From: Eleusine coracana subsp. coracana
Taxonomy: Eukaryota > Streptophyta > Magnoliopsida > Poales > Poaceae
Direction of reading: 5' to 3'
DNA: 64,000 nt
Assembly: GCA_032690845.1 (NCBI GenBank)
Contig: CM064417.1
Coordinates: 28,830,536-28,894,535, forward strand
Below the pieces are notes generated by a model that worked only from the letters and a program-made list of their open reading frames with translations, made no database searches and was not told the origin of the DNA. The position numbers and the translations under genes are program-made. Numbering within the stretch: the first letter of the stretch is position 1; each line of letters starts with the position of its first letter. Below, piece by piece: positions 42,792 through 57,100 of this stretch.

Positions 42792-43460
42792 ATATATCAC
42801 GGGAGACTGGTATCACCGGCAGTTAGGGAAGCCAGGGTGTTGAGGAACAGTGAGCTTCTATCATAAAGAAGGGTTCCAGTGACAATGTGACACAACGACG
42901 GTACGACGAGGCTAACGGTGGGGGCATCGTGGCCGGGCAAGAGAGAGAGAGAGTCGGGAGGGACCAATTAGCCTAAAGTTGAAGACGATTCCATGATTAT
43001 TGGATGATGTATGAACAACTGACTGAATGATTTACACAATTCCAATTGACTACTAAAAGAACGCTGCTACATGTACGAAGACCCTACAAAGAAAGTAACA
43101 AAACTCATTTAGGTGACTTTGACCGTACGGTGCGCTAGCCACTAACCCAAGGCAAAGGCACCATGAAAGCTTATTTTCTAACCCGTACAGATCTTGACCT
43201 TGTTAGATATGTAGTGCATAAGAGTTAGGAGTTTCATATACAAATAGTCCGTTTTATGTTTTTACGGTCAAACTCTTAAAAATATTGTGTATATATTGCT
43301 TAATTTTGTGTAATATTGTAACCTACAGGGCAACTGAGGTCAGGTTATCAGGAATAGATTTGAAAAGAGATTGATCGTTACTTTTACGCGACCAGGTAGT
43401 ATGAGCAATGATTAGACATGGGCTATGCTTAATTACGGGACAAATAGATTGCACGTGTAT
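42792..43460. other. unassigned DNA left of Tekay copy 2
   Basis: Copy of 18393-19063; the (AG)n run is two repeats shorter. No gene seen. Confidence 0.5.
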
Positions 43461-43465
43461 TTTAC

Positions 43466-46400
43466 TCTGACATCCCAAGTCATAAAATGTTGATTAAGCT
43501 AAAACAATGTTAATTTGCTGATTAATTCAGAATTTCAAAATAATTAAAGTGCCAAAGAAAAAGGAGAATTTACTTAATTAGAAATTCCACTAATTGGCCA
43601 AGTATTAGCTTTTCAAAAACCTTGCAAAACTCAATGGAAGTGTGCCCATATTTTTGCATATTTCAGTGGGGCATGGTAAGAAAGAATTTTGGGGAATTTA
43701 CTGGAATTTTTGGTAAAGGTTTAACCCCCCCTAAAAATTCCCTAAGTGTAGAGAACAGCACCTCTGTTCCAACAATTTTAGTTAATTTTCCAGAAGGAAT
43801 CTCGACATAGCCCCAAAAGCAAAGTTGGCCAGTAGGATTGGTTAAACCTACACAAAAATTTTCTAAGGATTTGAAGCATCGTAATTGGAGAATTTAGCAA
43901 ATTTCCGAACACTGTTCTAGTCAATCGAGGTCAACCACTCTCTATCCTTGAGCCATTCTCCGATCGACACCACCGTCCTCTTCCGCCGGCCACCGCGCGC
44001 CTTCACTTTCCCTTGCCCATCCCGGCCACTACTCCGCCTGCCATCGCTGTGCCACCGGCGCCGCTTTGAAGGCAACCACCATCGAGCCACCCGCCCGCTG
44101 CCAGCTCGCCCCCGATCTCTCTCTCCTAGATCTCTCTCCTTTCCCGGTTATAAGCGCTCGGCGGCAAGAGCCTCTCCCCGCGCTCCCGGCGAGTACCACC
44201 CCCCCACACACACACACACTTTTCTCTACCCCCCTCTCCCCACTCCAGAGACTCCTGGCCCCTACATCTCCATTGCCGGCGAAAGCAGTGGCGGGATTTT
44301 GAGCCGCGCCTCTGTTTTCAGCCGCCATGACCGCCGCCCCGTCGAGCTACGCCTAGGCCGCCTCCCGTTCGCTCCTACCTCCTCAAATCATTGCGCAAGG
44401 GTCTTCCCTGGCAGTTCCCTGATCCGCTCCCCCTCTGCCGCAGGGACCCCGCCGGAATTGACGAAGGAAGTGGCCGCCGCCGTCGGGTTCTTCCCCACCC
44501 CGCCGACGAGACCCCCCTTCCGGCCCTCCCCGTCGCCTAGCTTCCCCACGCCGTCGATCTCCACACCGAGGTGATGCTCTGCCTCCACTCTCCGACCCTT
44601 CTCGCTCGCCGTGCTTGCCGCGCAACGCCGCCGTACACCCCCCCCCCCTACTCCGCCGCTCGTCGCCGGCCGACTTCGGCGTTTCCCCCAGGGCACCCAC
44701 CGGACCCACGAGGTCGCCGTGGGGTGCTGAGCACGTGTGCGCACGGTGTTGGCCGGGCCGCGCTGCCGATTGGCCGCTGGCCCGCGCTCGCCGGCGCCAG
44801 ACACCGCGCGCGCGCGCTCGCGGGAGTTTGAAAATGCCGAATGGTAGTTCTGTAATTTACCCCCAACTTTGCTAAAAACTTCAAAAATTCATAACTCAAA
44901 ACATAAAAGTCCAATGAGCATGAAACCAATTTTGCTGGATTCCTAAAATCTTCCTCTACCAGAAAAACAAGATGAGGGCCAGGGTTATGCAGTAGGATAG
45001 TAAAATTAAATCACCAAAGTTAGAACCTTGCTAAGAGTATTAAATTCATAATTCAAAATCTATAACTGATAAAATCATGGGATTTGGTCAGTAAGCACTT
45101 CATGTCATTCCTAAACTTTCTGCTAAAGCACATTTCCATCCTTTATGCAAATTTTAGTGTTATTGCATAATTCCCATTTTTAGTAAATAAATTTCTATAA
45201 ATGCTTGGGTAGGATTTTAATTCTGAAATTTTGTATTCCTACTCTTTGAGAATTCCTAAATAACTATAAAATCTCCATGAAAAAGTTTGGGCACCATCAG
45301 TATGCTTTTGGCTGTTAAGTTACTCATTCATAATTAGCTTAAGAAATTCAATATAATTGTTGCCTAATATATGCATATAGTTATTATTAGTGGTAAATCC
45401 ATCCTTGGGACAGCCCACGCAACATGTTAATCTTGACTTGCAGTAAAGTTATGATTTTCTTTTGCATACTAATGATTCACAATTAGTGTATATATCTAGA
45501 TTAGTCAGGGCTATAATTAAAAGTGAACATGTAAAATTCTAGGAGGTTGCAATTAACCTTGCAAGATAAAATTTCTATGTTCTCTTGCATAGGTAGTTTA
45601 ATTGGGGAATGCACCCTGGGTAAGTGGGAAGTCAAGGAGCTTTGCATGTTTGCTAAGTTGGCCTTGGCATACCGAGAAAAATTACCCTATCAATTAATTC
45701 ACACCAATGGTATACTTGTAATTGGATATAGGTGATATGCTTATTTATTACCATGCCTCCCACTTCCCCTAATTAGAAGTTTGTCCCCTGAAAGTTAATA
45801 ATTGCCAGAGTGTGGTACAAACATGTCATCTCATGCATGAGCATCATTCCCTCAAATCCTATTTATTGAGGAAGTGTGATGCATCATCGTCCAACTCCTG
45901 ACCGTGCATTGCACTGCATTGACTAGGGAGCGAGACTGGGAGCAAGGACGTGGCAAGCAACCCTGAGGAGCCCGAAGTTGAGCTAAACCCCACCGAGAAC
46001 TTTAACTATGATCACTCCCAAGGCAAGCCCCGGTGCACACCTACTAATTTACGAGTCCTTTTTATTTTGTCACCATAGAGAGATATTGTATTGTGCATTA
46101 GGTATAGGGCTTGGATGGAAACCCACTTGCATAAACAAACTGTGACCTATACTTAGTTACGTCAGTAAGCCTTTCGTTAGCAACTGCTAGGCTTAAATTA
46201 GTGGAGTCAACGGTAGGCTATGGGATCACTTGATGAAATCATGATTCACATGAAGAATGAAATTGGTTAAAATTTTAGGACCTATCGTTGCAACTCCGCG
46301 GACAAGTATTGAATAGTACCAAGTGCATACCTCTATATGGGAATTGGTAAACCTAGTAACTTAGGCGCCGTATTGTCGGACGGTATTAATCATCGATCCA

Positions 46401-47397
46401 GAGGTGATGTGAATGGCACGGTGGATGCACGGGTCGAGGACCGCTGGAGAGTGCACGGGTTAAGCCTCGGATACGAAGTACTGTATCGCGGGGAGGACGT
46501 GTACTCAGGATCGATGGCCCCGGATCGACTTTATCTCAACCTCGTGAACGGTGGCCATACGTGTTCTTAAATGATGCGTATGTCATGCATTTGGGTTATT
46601 CTCCTGCAGGATGTAAATCAATTCGAATTGCCGTCCCTCGCGGTTATGAGTACCTCTTGTTTCGAGGAGTGGCAATGATATGTTAAGTAGAGAAGTTTGT
46701 TTATGATGCTGAAATTTATTTACTCTATGGATACCTATTGCTATGTTGTATTGCTCTTTATAATTGTACAAGTCTTAGTGGCTAGCTAGGTTCAACTACA
46801 GTCCCTCTTCTGCAACAAGCAACCAAGATCTTAGTTAAGGAATAGGCATCGCAGCATAGCACTAGTAGATGCTTTTATGCAAATATCAAATAAACCTGGT
46901 CGGCCCCCTGCATACTAGGAGTCGGTTTTAGTAAACCCTTTGGACGGGTAAGTCTTGCGGAGTATGCTAGATACTCAGGCTTTGCGATTATGTGGTTTTC
47001 AGGTTTGCCTCAAGCAACTTATTGCGATTGCTGTAACAAAATTGTGTGGGAAGGTGAAGAGCCCCAGAACTGGACCATTGAATGGGTCCCCGGCTTCCCT
47101 AATCAAGAAGAGTGAGCCACTGCCCTAGGGCCGGCATGGCTTACTTAGGTTCTGCGGAGTGTTTGTCGTATCTTCCGCCTCCGCATATTTATGTAATATG
47201 AACCAAGAACATATGTATGATAATGTAACTAAATTTGCTTCCGCTATGACTCTTGAACTTGTAATATTATACACTTAATGATGTATCTCTGTAAATGATG
47301 GATGTCCTGTGTGAACGCTATGTATGGTTACTTCGTTGACCATCTCCCGAGGCGATCCTGTACGGCACACTCTATACTTTGGTATAGGGTTGCGACA
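43466..47397 (+). repeat. 5' LTR, Tekay copy 2
   Basis: 3932 bp, starting TCTGACATCCC like copy 1. Contains a short extra stretch near 44127 (CTAGATCTCTCTC) not in copy 1. One change (AAGTAGGCC to AAGTTGGCC at about 45658) opens a chance ORF. Confidence 0.93.
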
Positions 47398-47399
47398 GC

Positions 47400-47411
47400 T
47401 GGTATCAGAGC
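47400..47411 (+). other. primer binding site, initiator tRNA-Met, Tekay copy 2
   Basis: TGGTATCAGAGC, unchanged from copy 1. Confidence 0.95.
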
Positions 47412-48591
47412 CGACTCGGGATAAGCGTCACACCGATGAACATTTTAAAAGACTTAAACAAACCGTTTTACGCCGTACGGTGAGGTACGAACTTGTAGTG
47501 CCCATATAAGGACTTTATTAGTAGATGGCAAAGCTAACCCTGGGTTATGTTTGTTAAATTACTCGCCTCTACGGATTCTTCCCCGAAGGTATGTGTCTGT
47601 GCGCGGATCGGTTGCGCAATAAACACCGAACACCTTTCTGGTGGGCAAAGACCTGGACTTTGTTTGACGCGCGGACCGATTGCGCTTAAATATCGGCTGC
47701 CTTCCGGGTGGGCAAATACCTGGACATAACTGTCATTGTTTTTTTGGGCTTGTTTCTTTTGGATTTGATGTATTGTTTCTGAAATAGATCTATTGCAGGT
47801 GTACTAACCACGGGTAGTTCGCTTAGAAACATGTGAGAAGTGTGCGTGCCATCGGATGGATCGATCTATATATTCGGTCAAAGTTTTCCTTTGTGAGGAC
47901 GTAGGAAATCAGCATATTAAGCATTTGGCATTCATGCATACTACATGCATTTCTCTTTACCGAATCCTGTAAAAAGTCATAAGTATCACAAACATGGGAA
48001 ATAATCGGACCCCGAGCAAATTCGAATCCCTATGGCGCTCAAAACGAAAGTTGAACTTAACTGAGAAGAAATCAAACCCCACCAGAAAAGTCAGTTCCAC
48101 TAAAATGAACGTAACTTCCTCAATTTTAACCCGACGAAGGCGAATGAGTACTCGTCAAAAAGCTAATGTTTTTCCCTACAAGTTTGATGTAGTGGGTTTG
48201 TCGCAGAAAAATCTGTAGATGGGTCGAATTTTGCAAAAACAGCGAGCTTTCCTGGAAGTTCAGCAGTTGTCTCATTGCTGTCCTCTGTTTTGGATGATCT
48301 TAACTCTCAGAGATCTTACCGGTTAAAAATGTAGGAGCATGCGTTGGAAAGATAATGGACTCCTCTACAGTTATCATAAAAGGGTCCTGAGGTTAAATTG
48401 TCCGGAAACGGCGTAGTTTCGCTCATCCCTACAAGTTACCCTGCCACTCGTAGAACTGTATCGTTTTCCGTCCAACGGGTTGGACACCTTACGTCTTTTC
48501 CCCTTATCCGTCAATCCTTATGCTACTTTGGGCATGTATGCTTAGAGGGATATTAAGTTTTGACTCATCCTTGCAAAACTTATTCCGACAG
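47412..48591 (+). other. long leader of Tekay copy 2
   Basis: Copy of 23008-24187 with scattered substitutions. No coding signal. Confidence 0.6.
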
Positions 48592-49224
48592 ATGGTGGAC
48601 GACAAGCTCCCGAAGAACTCGGAGCCCCTTTCCGCACGCGTTCTCGAGTTGGAACGAGAGCGTGAGGCGCTGCAGCTCGCACTTGCCGCCCGAGACGCCC
48701 AGCTCGCCACTCGCGACGCGGAGATCGCGGTCCTCAGGGACAAACTGCACACTAGCGAGTTGGAGCAGGCTGATCTGTTCGAGCAGCTCCATGACGCTCA
48801 ACTCATCATCGAGGGTGATGCTAGCGAGCAGTTGCAGGAGCAACTGAACCAGCGTAATGCCCAACTCACTGCTGCCCAAGAGGAAATCTACTCCCTTCAT
48901 GGTCAGGTTGACGCCCTCTTGGAGAAGCGAAGCGAGCTCCAAGCTCAACGCGAAGAAGCCAAAGATGCAAGGGATGTCATGGAAGGGAACCTCAACGACG
49001 CTCACGTCATCATCGCACAACAAGAACAACTTATTGGGCATCTCCAAGTTGCTAATGCCCAGCTGAACGCGGTTCTTAATGCCCAGCACCCCGTGCCACT
49101 CGCGGTGATTCCCCCAGACAACGCTGACTTGAGTGAGGACGGTGACTCCGGTGTTGACTACGAGGCACCACCTGGACCGGGCGACATGGAATGGGAGTCC
49201 GATGGTAGCAGCCACGCCGAGTGA
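48592..49224 (+). CDS. coiled-coil ORF ahead of gag, Tekay copy 2
   Basis: Intact copy of the ORF at 24188-24820. I count six base differences, four of them changing an amino acid (Q to R, Q to K, P to H, V to A), which does not suggest strong constraint since duplication. The CAG-ATGGTG start context is unchanged. Confidence 0.6.
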   Translation: MVDDKLPKNSEPLSARVLELEREREALQLALAARDAQLATRDAEIAVLRDKLHTSELEQADLFEQLHDAQLIIEGDASEQLQEQLNQRNAQLTAAQEEIYSLHGQVDALLEKRSELQAQREEAKDARDVMEGNLNDAHVIIAQQEQLIGHLQVANAQLNAVLNAQHPVPLAVIPPDNADLSEDGDSGVDYEAPPGPGDMEWESDGSSHAE

Positions 49225-49595
49225 CTGAGGCGTAGTAGGTTGTGTAGGGTGGAAGCTCGTGAAACTTTGTGCTCGTATGTGGATAGTGCTAGTAGTGCTA
49301 GGTGGAGTTGTAACCGAAGCTCTTCCAGACCACGTGCTATCACGATATAGTGATGTAACCTAATGATTTCCATGTATTGGAAGACGTGTCGCATGTACCC
49401 ATGGTTTGATCATAAGTATGTTGCCTATGGTATTGAAACCAGTGGAATCCAAGTTACCACCCGTAATCTGCACCGTGCACTGTCAACAGTTCCGTTATGA
49501 GCAGTTAAAAATGTTATTGTTGTCACTGTATTATAGGCATATTACCATAATGTCTCAGGCGATGATCGGGCTAACATGTTGTACTCCTGTGACAG

Positions 49596-50764
49596 ATGGT
49601 GCAAACTCGCCGTGGTGGAGAGAACCTCGGTGATGCTCCCGGTGCCTCCAACGTGGGTAGAAACCAGCCGCCACCCAATGCTCCGCCCATGACGCCGATG
49701 GAGCAGCTCATCCACAATCAGAACGAGATGTTCCGCATGTTCATAGAGAACATGAATCGCCAAGGAGCTCCCGGACCACCACCGCCGCAGCCCCGCGAAT
49801 CGTCCTACAACGACTTCTGGGCAACTCATCCGCCCACATTTGGCGAAGCTGGTGATCCGCTGGAAGCGGATAATTTCATTCGCACTCTGGAGTCGAAGTT
49901 TGCCCTGCTCCACTGCACCGACGACCAGAAGCCCCTTTTTGCAGCGCGGCAACTCCGTGGTTCCGCAAGTGCTTGGTGGGCAAGCTACACCACTGCTCTT
50001 GCCCTTGGCCACCAAGTCACTTGGCCGGAATTCTGCACCGCCTTTCGTGCGCACCACATTCCGGACGGTCTTATGAAGCGCAAGCTGCAGGAATTTCTCA
50101 ACCTGAAGCAAGGCGCGGGAACTGTGCAAGAGTACGCACGAAAGTTCAACTACTTGGCTCAGTATGCTTCGTACCACACCGACACGAATGAGAAGAAGAA
50201 GGACTGTTTCCGTTCAGGCCTTACCCCGAAGCTGCAAGACCGTCTGGCACAAGTTACCGCATGAACATTCAACGACCTAATGAGTGCCGCCATTGTGTAA
50301 GAAGATGCCATCCGTGCTAACCAGGAGGACAAGAAGAGGAAGCGTGCTATGGGAAGTTCGTCCGGCTCCGCACTGCCCAAGTACAGGCTGGCAATCACCT
50401 CCCCGATGGGACAGAAGTTCCGAGCTGCGGTACCGTCCGGAGGAGGACCTCGTCCGACCTACTCGCAGCAGCACTTCCATTCCCATGGAAGCAACCTGCA
50501 GCCCTCCGCTGGTCCCCGCCCTCCACAGCAGACTAATCAAGTTGTGAAGCACAACTCCCCGCAGTCATGCTACAACTGTGGCCGAACCGATCACTTTGCC
50601 AAGGAGTGCCGCTTTCCGAAGCGCAACCAGAGAAACAACAACAACTCCAACCCCTCCGGGAACAGCAACAACCACCCCAACAGTGGTAACAACCACGGCA
50701 ACAATGGGAGTCGTCCCCAGTCTTCTGCCCTTACCCACAATAATGGCCGAGTCAATTATACCAC
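49596..50764 (+). pseudogene. gag, Tekay copy 2
   Basis: As copy 1, with the shared TAA at 50298-50300 and a private TGA at 50262-50264 (GGA before). The zinc knuckle is intact here (CYNCGRTDHFAKEC), and the frame continues without shift into protease, showing that gag and pol were originally one frame. Confidence 0.92.
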
Positions 50765-52452
50765 GGTCGAAGAGATTCAAGTCGGAGAGCCCGTTCTCGC
50801 AGGTACGTTCTCGATCAACCAACACGCTACTATGGTTCTTTTTGATTCCGGAGCAACGCATGATTTTATTAGTCAAGCATGTGTGGATCATCTGAAAATC
50901 ACCCCCACCACTACGGGAACTCCGTACATCATCACATCCCCCGGTGGGAAAATAAGGACTCACCTGGAGTTGAGAAAAGTGCCACTTAAGTTAGCAGGCA
51001 ACGTGTACCCCGCTTCGTTAATCATCTTAGATGGTCAGGGTATTGACATAATTCTTGGTATGAGGTGGATGACTAAACATAGAGCCGTCTTACACATTGA
51101 ATCCCGGGAAGTCCACTTGAACTCACCTCTCTATGGTCCGTCTATTCTCCGATTGCCAAGTCCCAAATTGTCCACTCCTCAGGTGTGTCATGCTGAAGGG
51201 AAAAAGCTGGAGGATATTCCAGTGGTACGAGACTTCTCCGACGTGTTCCCATATGAGTTACCAGGAATGCCTCCAGACAGAGACGTCGAGTTTAAGATTG
51301 AACTCCTACCCGGTACGGCGCCTATCTCTTGTAGGCCGTACAAAATGGCCCCTAATGAGCTAGCAGAATTAAAGGAGCAATTACAAGAGCTTATGGACAA
51401 GGGCTACATCCGACCGAGTTCATCTCCCTGGGGATGTCCCGCCCTCTTTGTGAAGAAGAAAGACAAGACCCTACGTCTATGTGTCGACTACAGGCCCCTG
51501 AATGCCGTAACCATCAAGAACAAGTACCCTCTACCTCAAATTGATATTCTCTTTGATCAACTTATTGGTGCTAAAGTTTTCTCCAAGATTGACCTCCGAT
51601 CCGGTTACCACCAAATAAAGATCCGAGCCGAAGACATTCCAAAAACTGCCTTCTCCACACGATATGGCCTTTTCGAATATCTCGTCATGTCTTTTGGTCT
51701 CACTAATGCTCTAGCCCATTTCATGTATTTGATGAATTCCGTGTTCATGCCAGAGTTGGATAAGTTCGTGGTCGTGTTCATCGACGACATCCTTATCTAC
51801 TCTAAATCCGAGGAAGAACCCACCGAACACCTCCGCATTGTTCTGCAACGACTCCGAGATCACCAGCTTTACACCAAATTTAGCAAGTGTGAATTTTGGC
51901 TAAAGCAAGTTCCATTCCTGGGTCATATCATCTCCGCAGAAGGGGTAGCCGTTGACCCTACCAAGGTAGAGGATGTGCTGAATTGGAAAGCTCCAAAATC
52001 GGTCAGGCAAATTCGCAGCTTCCTTGGCCTTGCTGGATATTACCGGAAATTTATTCCCAACTTCTCAAGCCTTGCCAAGCCGATGACCAAGTTACTGGAA
52101 AAGGATGCTAAGTTTAAGTGGAGCAGTGCCTGTGAAGAAGCCTTTCAATCACTCAAGAAGCACTTGACAACTGCCCCGGTTCTGGCTCAACCTGATATTA
52201 CCAAACCGTTCGACGTTTACTGTGATGCCTCCGGCACTGGATTGGGTTGTGTGCTTATGCAAGAAGGCCGTGTCATTGCCTATGCCTCTCGACAGCTCTG
52301 AAAGCATGAGCAAAATTATCCCACTCATGATTTAGAATTGGCATCCGTAGTCCTGGCCTTAAAGATCTGGCGCCATTACCTGCTTGGTAACCTTGTCAAC
52401 CTCTACACCGACCACAAAAGTCTCAAGTATATATTTAGTAGCAAGAACTGAA
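50765..52452 (+). pseudogene. pol: protease, RT and RNase H, Tekay copy 2
   Basis: Same motifs as copy 1 (DSGA, VDYRPLN, FIDD, CDASGTGLG). Shares TGA at 52299-52301 and the one-base loss at about 52441. Retains the proline in TTAPVLAQPDI that copy 1 changed to serine. Confidence 0.93.
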
Positions 52453-52453
52453 T

Positions 52454-54115
52454 ATGAGGCAACGGAGATGGTTAGAATTAATCAAGGATTATGAATTGGA
52501 GATTCATTATCACCCCGGGAAGGCCAACGTGGTTGCCGACGCCCTAAGTCGTTGGGACCAATGCAACCACGCAGTTGTTTGTTCCATGGGAGTCTGCCCA
52601 ACTTCAGACTCAAGCGAACCCAGTCTTCGTATCATTCCATTTGGATCCTTGTATAATCTAGCTCTCATTCCTACCCTTCGCGAAGAAGTTGTCGAGGCCC
52701 AAAAGGAAGACGAGGGGATGGAACACATTCGACAAAAGATACTCAAAGATGAAGCTACATATTTCTGACAGGACGAAGATGGAGTGCTATGGTTCAACAA
52801 TCGCCTGGTTGTCCCAAAGAAGGAGGAGTTAAGGAAGAAAATTATGGATGAGGCTCACTTGTCCAAATACTCCATACACCCCGGCAGCAACAAGATGTAC
52901 CGTGGGTTAAGGGAAAAGCTTTGGTGGACGCGCATGAAAAGGGAAGTCGCTCGTTATGTTTCTGAATGCGATACGTGCCAGCATGTGAAGGCCGACCATC
53001 TGAGAAAAGCCGGTCTTTTACACCCAGTAAAAATCCCCGCTTGGAAATGGGAGGATATTGCTATGGATTTTATTATCGGGCTACCCCTCACTCCCAAGAA
53101 ACATGATTCCATATGGGTTATCGTGGATAGGTTGACCAAATCCGCTCACTTTATTCCCGTCCATACAACCTACTCTACCAAGAAGTATGCCGAACTCTAC
53201 ATCACAAGAATCCTATGTTTGCACGGCGTGCCCAAGACTATTATCTCTGATCGAGGTCCCCAGTTTATTGCTCGTTTTTGGGAGCAGCTACATTCTTGTC
53301 TTGGCACCACCCTTATCTGAAATTCTGCTTATCACCCGCAGACCGATGGTCAAACCGAGAGGCTGAACCAATATTTAGAGGACATACTAAGAGCCTGTGT
53401 TTTGGACAATCGGGAGAATTGGGAAGATTGCCTTCCGTTCGCCGAATTCTCGTACAACAATAGCTATCAGGAGAGTTCGGGAATGTCACCGTTTGAGGCC
53501 TTGTACGGTCACTCATGCCGAACGCCGCTGAATTGGTCCGAATCAAGGGAAAGAACTAATTTTGGTCCCGACCTCGTCATACAAGCTGAAGAAAAGGTGC
53601 AGCAAATTCAAGCTAACATGAAGGCAGCACAATCCTGTCAAATCAGCTATGCCAACAAAAGGAGACGCCCATTGGAGTTCGAGAAGGGAGATCATGTCTA
53701 TCTACGAGTCTCTCCCAATAAGGGCGTATCTCGCTTTGGAATCAAGGGCAAATTAGCACCCCGCTACATCGGACCCTTTCCGATCATGGAAAAGCATAGC
53801 GCCGTTGCTTATCGATTGCAACTACCGGAAACTCTTGAGCGGGTGCACAACGTGCTCCACGTATCCCAACTAAAGAAGTGTTTGAAGCCTCCGGTCGACA
53901 TGGTCATTGCTGACACCGAACAATTAGAAGAAGACCTCTCCTACCCCGAATACCCCGTCCGAATCATTGATCAAAAGGACCGGGTAACGCGCCATCGCAC
54001 CACCACCTTCTACAAGGTGCAATGGAGCAATCATACCGAGGATGAAGCCACCTGGGAGCAAGAGGAGTTCCTGAAAACCAACTTTCCTGAGTTCCTGACC
54101 TCGCAAATCCAGTAA
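52454..54115 (+). pseudogene. pol: integrase with chromodomain, Tekay copy 2
   Basis: Shares TGA at 52766-52768. A private TGA at 53318-53320 (CGA to TGA) cuts the catalytic core between ISDRGPQF and TDGQTERLN. Downstream GPF/GPY and chromodomain are open to TAA at 54113-54115. Confidence 0.94.
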
Positions 54116-54153
54116 ACACCCGCGCTTTCTCTCTCTTGTGTTCAACCAGTAAC

Positions 54154-54187
54154 AAATCTCGGGGCGAGATTTCGTTTAAGGGGGGAG
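54154..54187 (+). other. hairpin plus polypurine tract, Tekay copy 2
   Basis: Unchanged copy of 29749-29782: 8-bp stem, GGG loop, five-nt spacer, AAGGGGGGAG. Confidence 0.8.
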
Positions 54188-54190
54188 TGC

Positions 54191-57100
54191 TGTGACATCC
54201 CAAGTCACAAAAAGTTGATTAAGCTAAAACAATGTTAACTTGCTGATTAATTCAGAATTTCAAAATAATTAAAGTGCCAAAGAAAAAGGAGAATTTACTT
54301 AATTAGAAATTCCACTAATTGGCCAAGTATTAGCTTTTCAAAAACCTTGCAAAACTCAATGGAAGTGTGCCCATATTTTTGCATATTCCAGTGGGGCATG
54401 CAAAGAAAGAAGTTTGGAGAATTTACTGCAATTTTTGGTAAAGGTTTAACCCCCCTAAAAATTCCCTAAGTGCAGAGAACAGCACCTCTGTTCCAACAAT
54501 TTTAGTTAATTTTCTAGAAGGAATCTCGACGTAGCCCCAAACGCAAAGTTGGCCAGTAGGATTTGCTGAACCTACACAAAAATTTGCTAAGGATTTGAAG
54601 CATCGTAATTGGAGAATTTAGCAAATTGCCGAACACTGTTCTAGTCAATCGAGGTCAACCACTCTCTGTCCTTGAGCCATTCTCCGATCGACACCGCCGT
54701 CCTCTCCCGCCGGCCACCGCGCGCCTTCTATCTCCCTTGCCCATCCCGGCCACTGCTCCGCCTGCCATCGCTGTGCCACCGACGCCGCTTCGAAGGCAAC
54801 CACCGTCGAGCCACCCGCCCGCTGCCAGCTCGCCCCCGATCTCTCTCTCCCTTTCCTGGTTATAAGCGCTCGGCGGCAAGAGCCTCCCCCCGCGCTCCCG
54901 GCGAGTACCACCCCCCCCCCCCACACACACTTTTCTCTACCCCCCTCTCCCCACTCCAGAGACTCCCGGCCCCTACATCTCCATCGTCGGCGAAAGCAGT
55001 GGCGGGATTTTGAGCCGCGCCTCTGTTTTCAGCCGCCATGACCGCCGCCCCGTCGAGCTACGCCTAGGCCGCCTCCCGTTCGCTCCTACCTCCTCAAATC
55101 ATTGCGCAAGGGTCTTCCCTGGCAGTTCCCTAATCCGCTCCCCCTCTGCCGCAGGGACCCCGCCGGAATCGACGAAGGAAGTGGCCGCCGCCGTCGGGTT
55201 CTTCCCCACCCCGCCGACGAGACCCCCCTTCCGGCCCTCCCCGTCGCTAGCTTCCCCACGCCGTCGATCTCCACACCGAGGTGATGCTCTCCCTCCACTC
55301 CCCGACCCTTCTCGCTCGTCGTGCTCGCCAAGCAACGCCGCCGTACACCCCCCTGCTCCGCCGCTCGTCGTCGGCCGACTCCGGCGTTTCCCCCAGGGCA
55401 CCCACCGGACCCACGAGGTCGCCGTGGGGTGCTGAGCACGTGTGCGCACGGTGTTGGCTGGGCCGCACTGCCGATTGGCCGCTGGCCCGCGCTCGCCGGC
55501 GCCGGCCACCGCGCGCGCGCTCGCGGGAGTTTGAAAATGCCGAATGGCAGTTCTGTAATTTACCCCCAACTTTGCTAAAAACTTCAAAAATTCATAACTC
55601 AAAACATAAAAGTCCAATGAGCATGAAACCAATTTTGTTGGATTCCTAAAATCTTCCTCTACCAGAAAAACAAGATGAGGGCCAGGGTTATGCAGTAGGT
55701 TAGTAAAATTAAATCACCAAAGTTAGAACCTTGCTAAGAGTATTAAATTCATAATTCAAAATCTATAACTGATAAAATCATGGGATTTGGTCAGTAAGCA
55801 CTTCATGTCATTCCTAAACTTTCTGCTAAAGCACATTTCCATCCTTTATGCAAATTTTAGTGTTATTGCATAATTCCCATTTTTAGTAAATAAATTTCTA
55901 TAAATGCTTGGGTAGGATTTTAATTCTAAAATTTTGTATTCCTACTCTTTGAGCATTCCTACATAACTATAAAATCTCCATGAAAAAGTTTGGGCACCAT
56001 CAGTATGCTTTTGGCTGTTAAGTTACTCATTCATAATTAGCTTAAGAAATTCAATATAATTGTTGCCTAATATATGCATATAGTTATTATTAGTGGTAAA
56101 TCCATCCTTGGGACAGCCCACGCAACATGTTAATCTTGACTTGCAGTAAAGTTATGATTTTCTTTTGCATACTAATGATTCACAATTAGTGTATATATCT
56201 AGATTAGTCAGGGCTATAATTAAAAGTGAACATGTCAAATTCTAGGAGGTTGCAATTAACCTTGCAAGATAAAATTTCTATGTTCTCTTGCATAGGTAGT
56301 TTAATTGGGGAATGCACCCTGGGTAAGTGGGAAGTCAAGGAGCTTTGCATGTTTGCTAAGTAGGCCTTGGCATACCGAGAAAAATTACCCTGTCAATTAA
56401 TTCACACCAATGGTATACTTGTAATTGGATATAGGTGATATGCTCATTTATTACCATGCCTCCCACTTCCCCTAATTAGAAGTTTGTCCCCTGAAAGTTA
56501 ATAATTGCCAGAGTGTGGTACAAACATGTCATCTCATGCATGAGCATCATTCCCTCAAATCCTATTTATTGAGGAAGTGTCATGCATCATCGTCCAACTC
56601 CTGACCGTGCATTGCACTGCATTGACTAGGGAGCGAGACTGGGAGCAAGGACGTGGCAAGCAACCCTGAGGAGCCCGAAGTTGAGCTAAACCCCGCCGAG
56701 AACTTTAACTACGATCACTCCCAAGGCAAGTCCCGGTGTACACCTACTGATTTACGAGTCCTTTTTATTTTGTCACCATAGAGAGATATTGTATTGTGCA
56801 TTAGGTATAGGGCTTGGATGGAAACCCACTTGCACAAACGAACTGTGACCTATACTTAGTTACGTCAGTAATCCTTTCGTTAGCAACTGCTAGGCTTAAA
56901 TTAGTGGAGTCAACGGTAGGCTATGGGATCACTTGATGCAATCATGATTCACGTGAAGAATGAAATTGGTTAAAATTTTAGGACCTATCGTTGCAACTCC
57001 GCGGACAAGTATTGAACAGTACCAAGTGCATACCTCTATATGGGAATTGGTAAACCTAGTAACTTGGACGCCGTATTGTCGGACGGTATTAATCATCGAT

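Noticed and set aside
48592..49224. Intactness of the coiled-coil ORF in two copies as evidence of selection
   Set aside because: The copies are one recent duplication, so they are not independent, and four of six differences change amino acids.
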